64,000 nucleotides of DNA from Nocardioides daphniae (GTDB lineage: Bacteria; Actinomycetota; Actinomycetes; Propionibacteriales; Nocardioidaceae), in NCBI RefSeq assembly GCF_004777465.1, contig NZ_CP038462.1:3286001-3350000 (forward strand), written 5' to 3'. Of this stretch, positions 16,829-29,969 are shown piece after piece. The position numbers and the translations under genes were made by a program. The notes under the pieces are model-generated. The model was not told the DNA's origin. It worked only from the letters and a program-made list of their open reading frames with translations, and ran no database searches. Each line of letters begins with the position of its first letter. The first letter of the stretch is position 1.

Positions 16829-19392
16829 CGGGCACCGCCCACAGGGGCGCCGACGGGGATCGAGGCCGCCACCAGCACCGGGCCGGTCGAGGTGGCCGGC
16901 ACGATCTGGTCGCGCTGGGTGTCGAAGGTGATGTGCGGGTCGGGCACGTCGGGGGCGTTGACGAAGGAGGTGAAGCGGGCCAGCTTGGCCGGGTCCTCCA
17001 GCGTCGCCCTCCACTCGTCGAAGTACGTCCCTACGTGCCGCGCCATCGCCGCCTCCAGCTCGCTGCCGAGGCTGAGCACGTCGTCGACGACGACCTCGCG
17101 CACCCGCTCCAGCCCGCCGTCGAGCGAGTCGACCCAGGTGGAGGTGCGCTGCAGGCGGTCGGCGGTGCGGATGTAGTACATGAGGAAGCGATCGACGTAG
17201 CGGACCAGCGTCTCGTCATCGAGGTCGCTGGCCAGCAGCTGCGCGTGGGCGGGCACGGCGCCGCCGTTGCCCCCGACGTACAGGTTCCAGCCCTTCTCGG
17301 TGGCGATCACGCCGAAGTCCTTGCCGCGGGCCTCCGCGCACTCGCGGGCGCAGCCGGAGACGCCGCCCTTGAGCTTGTGCGGCGAGCGCAGGCCGCGGTA
17401 GCGCAGCTCCAACGCGATCGCCATCGACGTGGAGTCCTGGACGCCGAAGCGGCACCAGGTCGAGCCGACGCACGACTTCACCGTGCGCAGCGACTTGCCG
17501 TAGGCGTGGCCGGACTCGAAGCCGGCGTCGACCAGCCGCGTCCAGATCGCCGGAAGGTCCTCCATGCGGGCGCCGAAGAGGTCGATCCGCTGGCCGCCGG
17601 TGATCTTCGTGTAGAGCCCGTAGTCGCGGGCCACCTCACCGATCACGATCAGCCCCTCGGGGGTGACCTCGCCGCCGGGGATGCGCGGGACGACCGAGTA
17701 GGAGCCGTTCTTCTGGATGTTGGCCAGGTAGCGGTCGTTGGTGTCCTGGAGCGCGAAGGCGTCGTCGTCGAGCACGTGGTGGTTGAGCAGGCTGGCCAGG
17801 ATCGAGGCGATCGCGGGCTTGCAGATCTCGCAGCCGCGGCCGCGGCCGTGGGCGGCGACCACGTCGTCGAAGCGGGTGTGGCCGTGCACCGCGACCAAGT
17901 CGTAGAGCTCGGCGCGGGTCATCGCGAAGTGCTCGCACATCGAGGTGTCGACGGTCCGCCCGACCGAGGTGAACCAGTCCTCGACGATCTTCTTGACCAG
18001 CGGCTTGCAGGAGCCGCAGGTGGCGCCGGCCTTGGAGCAGGCGGTGACGCAGGCGGCGTCGGCGCACGGGTCGTCGTCGCGGGCGACGCGGTCGGTGATC
18101 TCGGCCTTGGTGACGTTGTTGCAGGAGCAGATGACCGCTTCGTCGGGGAGGCCGACGTCGACGCTGCTGCCGCTGCTGGCCGGGAGGATCAGCTCCTCCG
18201 GGTTGGCGGGGAGCGGCAGGCCCGAGGCCGCCATCGGGCGGAGGATCCCGTACGCCGACGCGTCGCCGACCAGGATGCCGCCCAGCAGCCGGGTGCCGTC
18301 GTCGGAGATGACGAGCTTCTTGTAGACGCCGGTGACGGCGTCGGAGTAGGTGAGCTCGAGGCTGTCGGGGGTGGTCGCGAAGGCGTCACCGAAGGAGGCG
18401 ACGTCGACGCCCATCAGCTTGAGCTTGGTGGACATGTCGGCGCCGGTGAAGGTGCCGGGCCCGGCGAGCAGGGCGTCGGCGACGACCTCGGCCATCGCGT
18501 AGCCCGGTGCGACCAGGCCGTACATCTTGCCGGCGGGGGCGGCGCACTCCCCGATCGCGTAGACGTGCGGGTCGGAGGTTCGACACTGCTCGTCGACCAG
18601 GACGCCGCCGCGCTCGGCGACCTCCAGGCCGGCGGTGCGGGCCAGCGCGTCGCGGGGGCGGATGCCGGCGGAGAAGACGACGACCTCGGCCGGCACCGGC
18701 TCGTCGCGGTCGGCCAGGGTGAGTCCGGCGGCGCGGCCGTCGGCCTCGACGACCCCCTTGGTCATGGCGCCGGCGTGGATGGTGAGCCCGAGCTTCTCGA
18801 TGTGGCGGCGCAGCATCGCGCCACCGGCGTCGTCGACCTGGACCGCCATCAGGCGCGGCGCCATCTCGACGACGTGGGTCTCCAGACCGAGCTGGGCCAG
18901 CGCGTTGGCGGCCTCCAGCCCGAGCAGTCCACCGCCGATCACGGCGCCGACCTTCGCGGTGGCGGCCGCCTCGCGGATCGCCTCCAGGTCGTCGATCGTG
19001 CGGTAGACAAAGCAACCCGGCAGGTCGTGGCCGGGCACCGGCGGCACGAACGGTGCGGCGCCCGTGGCGAGCACGCACACGTCGTACGCCAGCACCTCGC
19101 CGCCTGCCAGAGTCACGCTGCGGGCGGTCGTGTCGAGATCGGTGACCTCGATGCCGGTGAGCAGGCGTACGCGGGGGTCGTCGTAGGAACCCTCCGGCAG
19201 CAGGCTGAGCGCGTCGGCGCCGACCTCGAAGAAGGAGGTGAGCGCGACCCGGTCGTAGGCGGGCAGCCGCTCCTCACCGATCACGGTGATGTCGTGGGTC
19301 TCGGTGAGGCCCCGCTCGATCGCGGCCTGGACGAATCGGTGACCGACCATGCCGTGGCCGACGACCACGAGGTGCTTGCGCAGGTGCGTCAT
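16825..19392 (-). CDS. nirB: NADH-dependent assimilatory nitrite reductase large subunit
   Basis: NirB (855 residues, intact) reduces nitrite to ammonium. Order: FAD/NADH pyridine-nucleotide reductase domain ('LVVVGHGMVGHRFV', 'IGGGLLGLEAANAL'), then a BFD-like [2Fe-2S] region with two Cys clusters ('VICSCNNVTKAEITD', 'GATCGSCKPLVKK') and a further CxxC ('GCEICKPAIASIL'). Next come the ferredoxin-like half domain and the siroheme/[4Fe-4S] domain with the Cys ligands in 'KSCVGSTWCRFGVQDS' and 'GVSGCARECAEARGKD'. AAGGAAG lies ahead of the ATG. It is the first gene of nirB-nirD-nnaR-cbiX. Confidence 0.96.
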   Translation of the reverse strand: MTHLRKHLVVVGHGMVGHRFVQAAIERGLTETHDITVIGEERLPAYDRVALTSFFEVGADALSLLPEGSYDDPRVRLLTGIEVTDLDTTARSVTLAGGEVLAYDVCVLATGAAPFVPPVPGHDLPGCFVYRTIDDLEAIREAAATAKVGAVIGGGLLGLEAANALAQLGLETHVVEMAPRLMAVQVDDAGGAMLRRHIEKLGLTIHAGAMTKGVVEADGRAAGLTLADRDEPVPAEVVVFSAGIRPRDALARTAGLEVAERGGVLVDEQCRTSDPHVYAIGECAAPAGKMYGLVAPGYAMAEVVADALLAGPGTFTGADMSTKLKLMGVDVASFGDAFATTPDSLELTYSDAVTGVYKKLVISDDGTRLLGGILVGDASAYGILRPMAASGLPLPANPEELILPASSGSSVDVGLPDEAVICSCNNVTKAEITDRVARDDDPCADAACVTACSKAGATCGSCKPLVKKIVEDWFTSVGRTVDTSMCEHFAMTRAELYDLVAVHGHTRFDDVVAAHGRGRGCEICKPAIASILASLLNHHVLDDDAFALQDTNDRYLANIQKNGSYSVVPRIPGGEVTPEGLIVIGEVARDYGLYTKITGGQRIDLFGARMEDLPAIWTRLVDAGFESGHAYGKSLRTVKSCVGSTWCRFGVQDSTSMAIALELRYRGLRSPHKLKGGVSGCARECAEARGKDFGVIATEKGWNLYVGGNGGAVPAHAQLLASDLDDETLVRYVDRFLMYYIRTADRLQRTSTWVDSLDGGLERVREVVVDDVLSLGSELEAAMARHVGTYFDEWRATLEDPAKLARFTSFVNAPDVPDPHITFDTQRDQIVPATSTGPVLVAASIPVGAPVGGAR

Positions 19393-19478
19393 GGCTCTTC
19401 CTTCCCTTGCTTGGGAAGGACGCTAGGGAGCGGATGTTGTCACCGAGGTGACCTTCTGTTTCGCTTCGCGCACATTCA

Positions 19479-19490
19479 CCTCACAACCTC
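19479..19490 (-). promoter_or_regulatory. 12-bp motif shared by the nirB and narK upstream regions
   Basis: GAGGTTGTGAGG (minus strand) lies 86 nt upstream of the nirB start; the identical 12-mer lies 89 nt upstream of narK. The nirB copy is followed at about 19448-19470 by GAAAC, GTCAC and GACAAC in series, reminiscent of a GlnR box. NnaR or GlnR is the likely reader; this is inference. Confidence 0.55.
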
Positions 19491-19624
19491 TCAGCTCAAG
19501 CCGTGCAGGCGTGGGTGCGGCACGAGAAGGCGGTGCCAACTGCCCTGGACGCCTTCGGGAAGCGGCTCCTGAGCGCTTGGCACCGCCTTTTCGTCGCGGC
19601 TCGCCTCGCGCTCGCCCTCGCCCT

Positions 19625-19715
19625 CGCCCCGGAAGGAAACTCCTGCGCTGCGGTGCGCCGCTTGAGCGTCGGACGGTCAGTTGAGTGCGCGAGCTTCCTT
19701 CTGAGTCGTGGTCCC
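19625..19715 (-). repeat. copy A of an 85-91 bp repeat with inverted-repeat ends
   Basis: This 91-bp copy is 87% identical (79/91) to the copy starting at 19740, with a period of 115 bp. On the plus strand it starts CGCCCCGGAAGGAAACTCCT and ends GCGAGCTTCCTTCTGAGTCG plus a short tail, so its ends (GGAAGGAAACTC / GAGCTTCCTTC) are near-perfect inverted repeats able to pair. Read on the minus strand it still encodes a tail like that of the adjacent reductase gene (TTQKEARALN, then stop). The rest of the 19393-19791 gap holds the nirB promoter and no gene. Confidence 0.75.
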
Positions 19716-19739
19716 GGCAGGTGGAGACCGCCTCACGCT

Positions 19740-19830
19740 CGCCCCGGAAGGAAACTCCTGCGTTGCGGTGACCCACCTGAGCGTCAGACGCTCAGCCGAG
19801 GGCGCGAGCTTCCTGCGGAGTCGTGGTCCC
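19740..19830 (-). repeat. copy B of the inverted-end repeat, overlapping the 3' end of the reductase gene
   Basis: This 91-bp copy supplies the last 13 codons and stop of the FAD reductase gene (TTPQEARALG, stop). Its ends are CGCCCCGGAAGGAAACTCCT and GCGAGCTTCCTGCGGAGTCG. It is separated from copy A by 24 bp. A third copy lies at 49495-49579. Confidence 0.75.
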
Positions 19831-21235
19831 CAGCAGCTGGCAGACCGCCTCCTTGCAGCCGCCGCAACCGGTGGTCGCCCGTGTCGTCTCGACCACCTGC
19901 TCCAGCGACGAGCAGGCGCGGACCTCGCCGGCACTCACGCCGGCACAGGAGCAGATCTCGGTGGAGTCGTGCAGCCGCGTGGGCCCGGTCGGGCGCGGTG
20001 GCATCAGCAGCGCGCCGGGCTCGTCGGGCCCCAGGCGGGTGCCGCGGTCGTAGTGCTGGGTGATCAGCCCGACGTGGCTGAGGTCGCCCACCAGGGTGGC
20101 GGCCACGATCACGCCGTGGCGCACCACCAGCTTGCGGTAGGAGCCAGCGAGCGGGTTGAAGATCTCGACGACCTCGGTCTGCTCGTCGGCGTTCATCTCC
20201 TCCGGCTCGCCGAGCACGGCCACGTCGAGGTCGGTGGCGCGGAGCCGGGCGACGCTGCGCGAGCCGCGGTAGGCGCGCTCCTCCCCGGCGAGGATCTCGG
20301 CCAGCAGGCTCGCCTGCTCCCAGGCCGGTGAGACGAAGCCGGTGGTCCGCGCCACACCCTCGGCGTCGACGAACTCGGCACAGTCGCCGATCGCGTGGAT
20401 CTCGGGGTCGTCGACCGAGGCGAGGGGGAGTCGACGACGACCCCGCGGCGTACGGTCAGGCCCGCGTCACGCGCGAGCGCCATCGCCGGGCGTCCTCCCG
20501 CGGTGAGGATGACGAGGTCGGTCGACAGCGTGAAGCCGTTGTCGAGCACCAGTCCCTCGTCAGTCAGCCTCACCGCGCGCGACCCGGTGTAGACGCTGGT
20601 GCCGAGGCGGCGCAGGTCGCGGGCGAGCGCCTGTCCGCCCGGCGCGGAGAGCTGACGGCTCATCAGGTGCTCCGAGCCCTCGACGACCTCGCAGGCGAGG
20701 CCGCGGCCGGCGAGCGCACGGGCGACCTGGAGGCCGAGCAGCCCGCCGCCGACGACGACGGCCCGCCTCGCGTCGGGCAGCACGGCGAGCAGGTCGCGGC
20801 AGTCGGCCATCGTCCGGAAGGCGTGCACCTTCGGGTGCAGGTGGCCCTTGCGGTCGACCACCCCACGGATCGGCGGCAGCTTGGGGATCAGCCCGGTGGC
20901 CAGGACGAGGCGACCGAAGGCGACCTCGGCCTCCGCACCCGTGTCGTCAACCGTACGCACGACGCGGCGCCCCCGGTCGACCTCCACGACCCGCACCCCC
21001 AGGCGCAGGTCGACGCCGTGCTCGGCGAACCAGGCCGGGTCGCGCAGGGTCAGCGCGCCGGCGTCGTGGGTGCCCTCGAGGACCGCCGAGAGCAGGATCC
21101 GGTTGTAGGGGGCGTGGTGCTCCTTGCCCAGCACGGTGACCTGCGGCCCGAGGCCGCGCGCGACCAGCCCCTCGACCAGGCGGGCGGCGGCCATCCCGGC
21201 GCCGACGACGACGATCCGCCGCTCCCCTGCAGGGC

Positions 21236-21239
<4 letters not shown>
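19792..21239 (-). CDS. nasB: FAD-dependent NAD(P)H oxidoreductase with BFD [2Fe-2S] domain, nitrate-reductase partner, one frameshift
   Basis: About 482 residues. The pyridine-nucleotide reductase half ('RIVVVGAGMAAARLVEG', 'VVVGGGLLGLQVARALAG') is followed, after a one-base loss in the G5 run at 20424-20428, by 'LASVDDPEIHAIGDCAEFVD', the second FAD motif. A C-terminal BFD-like cluster follows ('EICSCAGVSAGEVRAC', 'TTGCGGCKEAVCQLLG') with four Cys. It corresponds to the electron-transfer subunit of assimilatory nitrate reductases and resembles the N-terminal half of NirB. ATGA overlap with nasC. Corrected length 483 codons. The last codons lie in a repeat. Confidence 0.82.
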
Positions 21240-23334
<2,095 letters not shown>

Positions 23335-23336
23335 GC

Positions 23337-24814
23337 TCAGACTCCTGCAGGGGCGAGGCTCGGGAAGCGGGCGACGAGCACGCTGCGACGAAGGTAGACG
23401 GTCCAGGTGACGAAGCCGCAGACCACGTAGAAGCCGGCGAAGACGACGAAGGCGCTGCGCACGGCGGCGACCGGGTCCTCCACCCACGGGGCGCCGAAGA
23501 TCATCGGGATCAGGAAGCCACCGATGGCGCCGACCGCGCCGATGATGCCGATGGCGGCGGAGGCCGACTTGGTGGCCTTGGCGACGGCGGCGGTGCGGCC
23601 GGCCTCGGTGCCGTCGCAGGCCTCGAGCGCCTTGGTGCGCCAGATCGTCGGGATCATCCGGTAGGTCGAGCCGTTGCCGATGCCGGTCGCGGCGAAGACG
23701 AAGAGGAAGAAGGCCAGGAAGGCCGGGAACCACGCCTGGTTGTCAAGCGCGATCGCCGGGTCGGCCGTCGGGTTGGGGGTGAGCTGCGTCAGCGTCCAGA
23801 GCACGCCGAGGGTGCCGAGGACCATGGCACCGAAGACGTAGACGGTGACGCGGGCGCCGCCGAACTTGTCAGCCAGCCAGCCGCCGAAGGGGCGGGTCAG
23901 CGACCCGACGAGCGCACCGAGGAAGGCGTAGTAGGCGAAGTTGATGCCGGTGCCGGTCGGGGCGGGCGTCGGCACGAAAAAGTTGAGCTTGATCAGCAGC
24001 GGCATCGCGGCGGAGTAGCCGATGAAGGAGCCGAAGGTGCCGATGTAGAGGAAGGCCATGATCCAGGTGTGACGCTCCTTGAGCACCGAGAGCTGCTCGC
24101 GCGGCTTCGACTCGGCGGTGGACAGGTTGTCCATGTAGCGGAACGCGAGGAGGGCGGCGACGAGCGAGAGGACGACGTACACCCAGCCCGCGCGCTCGAG
24201 GTGGATGCCGCCGTCGCTGGCCTTGACCAGGCCGAAGACGCCGGCGCCACCGATGACGACCGGCAGGCCGAACTGGATCAGCGCGACGCCGAGGTTGCCG
24301 CCGGCGGCGTTGAGGCCGAGCGCGGCGCCCTTCTTGGCGGCCGGGTAGAAGAAGTTGATGTTGGCCATCGACGAGGCGAAGTTGCCGCCGCCGAAGCCGG
24401 CGGTCGCCGCGATCAGGCAGAAGACCCAGTAGGGGTGGCCTGGTTCTGCACGGCGACCACGAAGAGGCCCGACGGGATGAGCAGCAGCAGCGCAGAGGCG
24501 ATGGTCCAGTTGCGGCCCCCGAAGATCGGCACCGCCAGCGTGTAGGGCACCCGCAGCAGCGAGCCGACCAGGTTGGGCAGGGCGATCAGGAAGAAGAGCT
24601 CCTGCGGAGTGAACTCGAAGCCTGACGCCAGCAGGTAGGCCGACGAGACCGACCAGATCAGCCAGACCGAGAAGCCCAGGTGTTCGGCGAAGATGGAGAC
24701 CGCGAGGTTGCGGCGGGCCACCTTCTGCCCGGTCTCGGCCCAGAACGTCTCGTCCTCGGGCCTCCAGTCGTCGATCCAGCGTCCGGTGCGGCGCTGCGTG
24801 GCGGCAGTGCTCAT
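23337..24814 (-). CDS. narK: nitrate/nitrite transporter NarK-like (MFS), one frameshift
   Basis: About 492 residues and 12 membrane helices. The N-terminal part to 'GLFVVAVQNQATP' is continued, after a one-base loss in the run at 24432-24435, by 'YWVFCLIAATAGFGGGNFAS' and 'MANINFFYPAAKKGAALGLN'. The last two carry the NarK signature (GGGNFASSMANINFFYP). A second signature copy is 'GIGNGSTYRMIPTIW'. It imports nitrate for the nasC-nasB pair encoded 2 bp downstream; corrected length 493 codons. GGAGAG precedes the ATG. Confidence 0.92.
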
Positions 24815-24892
24815 GGTCTCTCCTCGGTCAGTGGTGTGGCACCACGCTCCTGCCGTGAGGTTTCGGCTGGTTCGGCGTCGCTGCGACGCAAC

Positions 24893-24915
24893 TGTGAACT
24901 TGTCCTCACAACCTC
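24893..24915. promoter_or_regulatory. narK upstream operator region
   Basis: The minus strand at 24904-24915 reads GAGGTTGTGAGG, the same 12-mer as upstream of nirB and at the same distance. Overlapping it on the plus strand is TGTGA-N8-TCACA (24893-24910), a Crp-like dyad with two extra spacer bases. The 266-bp divergent narK/acs gap also holds the acs elements listed separately. Confidence 0.5.
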
Positions 24916-25020
24916 ACGGTGGTCGCGCACGCGGCTGTGGGCGTACGCCGGTGGTCCCGCCCGCGGGACCGCTCACCGCACCAAGGAGGCCGCTGGCGGG
25001 ACCGCATCTACCGACCTCCT

Positions 25021-25055
25021 GTGACGCGGAATACCTTTGGGGTGATCGCCATCAC
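25021..25055. promoter_or_regulatory. acs promoter elements: GTGACGCGGA, TACCTT and a Crp-like dyad
   Basis: GTGACGCGGA (25021-25030) and GTGATCGCCATCAC (25042-25055, next base A) recur upstream of the DUF485-symporter operon. TACCTT (25032-25037) could be the -10 box; then the Crp-like site would overlap the transcription start, a position suited to repression. The site lies 25 nt before the acs ATG. Confidence 0.5.
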
Positions 25056-25080
25056 AAGCCACCGCGAAGGGACACCCCTC

Positions 25081-27051
<1,971 letters not shown>

Positions 27052-27072
27052 GCTGACTGCGTGAGCTGAGCT

Positions 27073-27125
27073 CGTACGCAGCGACGGCGCGGCACCCGGG
27101 TGGGTGTCGCGCCGTCGTGCGTACG
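27073..27125. terminator. long hairpin terminator between acs and the convergent F420-type gene
   Basis: Arms of about 24 nt (27073-27097 and 27102-27125), starting CGTACGCAGCGACGGCGCGG, pair with few mismatches around a very short loop. It serves both converging genes. Confidence 0.8.
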
Positions 27126-27130
27126 GGGGG

Positions 27131-28111
27131 TCAGGCACCGGTGGTGCCCACGGCCTCCCGCAGCCGCGGCAGTAGCTCGGCCTTCGCCACCTCCAGGAAC
27201 TGCTCCTGGTACTGGTCGCCCACCTGCAGCAACGCGAGGTTGGTGAAGCCGGCGTCGGCGTAGGCCTTGACGTTCTCGACGATCTTGTCGAGGTCGGGGC
27301 CGCAGGCGATCGACTCGGCGACGTCCTCGGGGCGCACCGACTTCGTGGCTTCGTCGAAGGAGGCCGGCCCCGGCAGCTCGGCGTTGACCGCCCACCCGGA
27401 CGCCGACCAGCGGAACTGGTCGTGGGCCAGCTCGAGGGCAGTGCGCTCGTCGGGCGCCCAGCAGATCGGGAGCTGACCGAACTTGCGACCCCCGGAGCCC
27501 TGCTTCGCGGCGTCCCACGCCTCCACCAGGCTCGCGTCGGGCGTCACGGCCACCATGTCGTCGGAGAGGGGCGCGAACTGGTCGATCCCCTGCTGGCCGG
27601 AGATCGCTGTCGCGATCCGCACCGGCTCGTCGGGCAGGTCCCACAGCTTCGCCTCGTGCACCTCGAAGTACGAGCCGTCGAAGTTGAGCGTCTCCCCACC
27701 GAGCAGGTGCGAGATGATCTCGATCGCCTCGACGAGCATCTCCTGCCGCACCCCGACCGAGGGCCACGCACCGACGACGTGCTCGTTGAGGTTCTCGCCC
27801 GACCCGAGCCCGAGGGTGAAGCGGCCGTCGCTCAGCAACCCCATGGTCGCGGCCTTCTGCGCCACAACGGCGGGGTGGTAGCGCCGCGTCGGACAGGTCA
27901 CGAACGTCATCAGCCCGACGCGCTCGGTGGCCTGCGCGACCGCGCCCAGCACGCTCCAGGCGTACGGGGAGTGCCCCTGGCTCGCCAGCCACGGGAAGTA
28001 GTGGTCACTGCTCACCTCGAAGTCGAACCCGGCCGCCTCCGCGCCCTGGGCGTACCGCACCAGCTCGCGCGGTCCGGACTGCTCGGTCATCAACGTGTAT
28101 CCCAGCCTCAT
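27131..28111 (-). CDS. LLM-class F420-dependent oxidoreductase (glucose-6-phosphate dehydrogenase-like)
   Basis: The 326-residue protein has a luciferase-like TIM barrel: 'MRLGYTLMTEQSGPRELVRY', 'EVSSDHYFPWLASQGHSPYA', 'GLGSGENLNEHVVG'. The conserved 'SSDHYFPW' and 'GSGENLNEH' match the F420-dependent glucose-6-phosphate dehydrogenase-like subgroup, in which that His and the Asn/Glu pair contact F420. Substrate unknown. TAACGG ends 6 nt before the ATG and there is no ribosome-binding site. Confidence 0.85.
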   Translation of the reverse strand: MRLGYTLMTEQSGPRELVRYAQGAEAAGFDFEVSSDHYFPWLASQGHSPYAWSVLGAVAQATERVGLMTFVTCPTRRYHPAVVAQKAATMGLLSDGRFTLGLGSGENLNEHVVGAWPSVGVRQEMLVEAIEIISHLLGGETLNFDGSYFEVHEAKLWDLPDEPVRIATAISGQQGIDQFAPLSDDMVAVTPDASLVEAWDAAKQGSGGRKFGQLPICWAPDERTALELAHDQFRWSASGWAVNAELPGPASFDEATKSVRPEDVAESIACGPDLDKIVENVKAYADAGFTNLALLQVGDQYQEQFLEVAKAELLPRLREAVGTTGA

Positions 28112-28567
28112 GGGGGTCCGTTACCCCGGGAGCGCGCCCGGTACTCCCCCTCGTGCGCGCGACTCCGCCGGGCCTCCTGTCTGGACCAGTGGCCTCGCCG
28201 TCCCGCCGCTGCTTGACTGCCTCCCATGCTGCTGATGCTGGCCTGTGGGGGGCTGCTGGTCGTCGGGGTCGCGCTCGCGTGGCGGTGGCGTTGGGCTGCA
28301 TCTTCCAGGCCAGGTGCACCACGACGTCCGCCCCGCGCAGCAAAGGCCTCAGGTCGTCGGAGGAGATGTCGACCGCCTGCCACGTGACGGACGTGGGCAC
28401 TGCGTCGGGCGTGGGGGACGCCGTCTCCCCGGGGCAAGGACCTCACGCTCACCACCCGAGGCGACCTCGCTGCTGACCAGCGGGAGGGCACCCTTCGCGA
28501 GCACGCACCACGGCGCCGACTCCGAGGAGTCGACGCCGTGACGACAGGCGCTGGAAGAGCCGCAGGA
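28112..28567. other. gene-poor junction region with decayed sequence
   Basis: These 456 bp contain a recognisable relic of an epimerase gene (next entry) and, on the opposite strand at about 28226-28300, an isolated membrane-helix-like start ('MLLMLACGGLLVVGVALAW') that runs straight into the relic out of frame. No intact gene or regulatory signal was seen. It looks like a deletion scar. Confidence 0.55.
28285..28405 (-). pseudogene. fragment of an NAD-dependent epimerase/dehydratase
   Basis: The minus strand reads 'TSVTWQAVDISSDDLRPLLR' directly followed by 'GADVVVHLAWKMQPN', the segment of extended short-chain dehydrogenases around the NAD-binding VVHLAW. Neither the N-terminal GxxGxxG fold nor the catalytic YxxxK part is present. 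The upstream sequence is out of frame and the downstream sequence is unrelated. Only about 40 codons remain. Confidence 0.6.
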
Positions 28568-29754
28568 TCAGGGCTTGAAGACCACCTTCACCATGCCGTC
28601 CTCCTTCTTCTGGAAGTGCTTGTACGCCTGGGGCGCCTCGTCGAGCGGGAGGTGGTGGGTGGCGAAGGCGTCGACGCCGAACGGGTCGTCCTCGACCAGC
28701 ATGGAGAGCAGCTCGTCGGTGTGGGCGCGCACGTTGGCCTGGCCCATCCGCAGCTGCACCTGCTTGTCGAACATCTGGAACATCGGCATTGGGTCGACCG
28801 CACCGCCGTAGACGCCCGAGAGCGAGACGGTGCCGCCGCGGCGTACGGCCTCGATCGCGGTGTGCAGGGCAGCGAGCCGGTCGATGCCGGCCTTCTTCAT
28901 CATCGGCTCGGCGATCGCGTCGGGCAGCAGCCCCACGAACTTCTGCACGCCCTGGGCCACCGGGGACCCGTGGGCCTCCATGCCGACCGCGTCGATCACC
29001 GAGTCGGCGCCGCGACCGTCGGTCATCTCGCGGACGACGGCGGCGACCCCGCCGTCACCCTTCACCTCGTCGAAGTTGATCGTCTCCGCGCCGAAGGCCG
29101 CCGTGCGGGCGAGCCGCTCCGGCACCCGGTCGACGCTGATGACGCGGTGCCCGGCGCGTACGCCCATGCGTGCGGCCATGTCGCCGATCGGGCCCGCGCC
29201 GAGGACGAGCAGCGTGCCGCCGTCGGGGACGGCGGCGTACTTCAGGCCCTGCCAGGCCGTCGGCAGCACGTCGGAGAGGAAGAGGAACCGGTCGTCGGAG
29301 TGCTCGTGCGGCACCTTGACCGGGAGGAAGTTGCCGAACGGGACGCGCAGGTACTCCGCCTGACCGCCGGGCACCTGGCCGTAGAGCTTCGAGTAGCCGA
29401 AGAAGCTGGCGCCCGTGCCGTGCTCAGGGTTCTGCGTGGTCTCGCACTGGCTGAAGAGCTTCTGGTCGCACATCCAGCACGAGCCGCAGGAGACGTTGAA
29501 CGGCACGACCACTCGGTCGCCCACCTTCACCTTCGTGACGTCGGCGCCGACCTCCTCCACGATGCCCATCGGCTCGTGCCCGACGATGTCGCCCGGCTCC
29601 ATGAACGCGGCGAGCGTCTCGTAGAGGTGCAGGTCAGAGCCGCACAGGCCGGTCGAGGTGACGCGGATGATGATGTCGGTCGGCTCTTCGATGCGCGGGT
29701 CCGGCACCTCCGTGACCTGCATGTTGTGGTGCCCTGCCACGTCACTGCCTTCAT
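28568..29754 (-). CDS. zinc-dependent alcohol dehydrogenase (MDR family), one frameshift near the 5' end
   Basis: About 395 residues. The start is 'MKAVTWQG', continued after a one-base loss at about 29731-29734 by 'HHNMQVTEVPDPRIEEPTD'. Catalytic Zn ligands are in 'STGLCGSDLHLYE' and 'GHEPMGIVEEVG'; the structural Zn Cys lie in 'NVSCGSCWMCDQKLFSQCE'. The Rossmann motif is 'LVLGAGPIGDMAARMG'. The subgroup resembles glutathione-independent formaldehyde dehydrogenase-like/threonine-dehydrogenase-like MDR proteins ('HHNMxVxxVPDPxIxxPTD'). Substrate uncertain. Corrected length 396 codons. Confidence 0.85.
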
Positions 29755-29872
29755 GAGTCAACCACCTTCGAGTCGGGAGCGGGGCCACGGGACGAGCCCC
29801 TGCACAGGCACTACCCACAGAGTCGGGGTCGTACACGGACGCCCCGGGTCGGCCGCTCACGACGCGTCAGCG

Positions 29873-29928
29873 CAACTGGTCGATCGATGTCGCTCCCAGC
29901 GCCGGAATCTGCATCCATCGACCAGTTG
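29873..29928. repeat. 12-bp inverted repeat downstream of pspC
   Basis: CAACTGGTCGAT (29873-29884) and ATCGACCAGTTG (29917-29928) are perfect inverted repeats with a 32-nt loop. The right arm overlaps the first of three direct repeats. It could end pspC transcription. The rest of 29755-29966 shows no gene. Confidence 0.7.
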
Positions 29929-29969
29929 TCACCGGCTCAGTTGTCACCAGCTCAGTTGTCACCAGTTCA
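29925..29969. repeat. three 15-bp tandem repeats ending in the pspC stop codon
   Basis: The units GTTGTCACCGGCTCA, GTTGTCACCAGCTCA and GTTGTCACCAGTTCA run from 29925, 29940 and 29955. The last contains the pspC stop. On the coding strand this is TGA followed in frame, four codons later, by another TGA, a built-in tandem stop. Confidence 0.8.
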
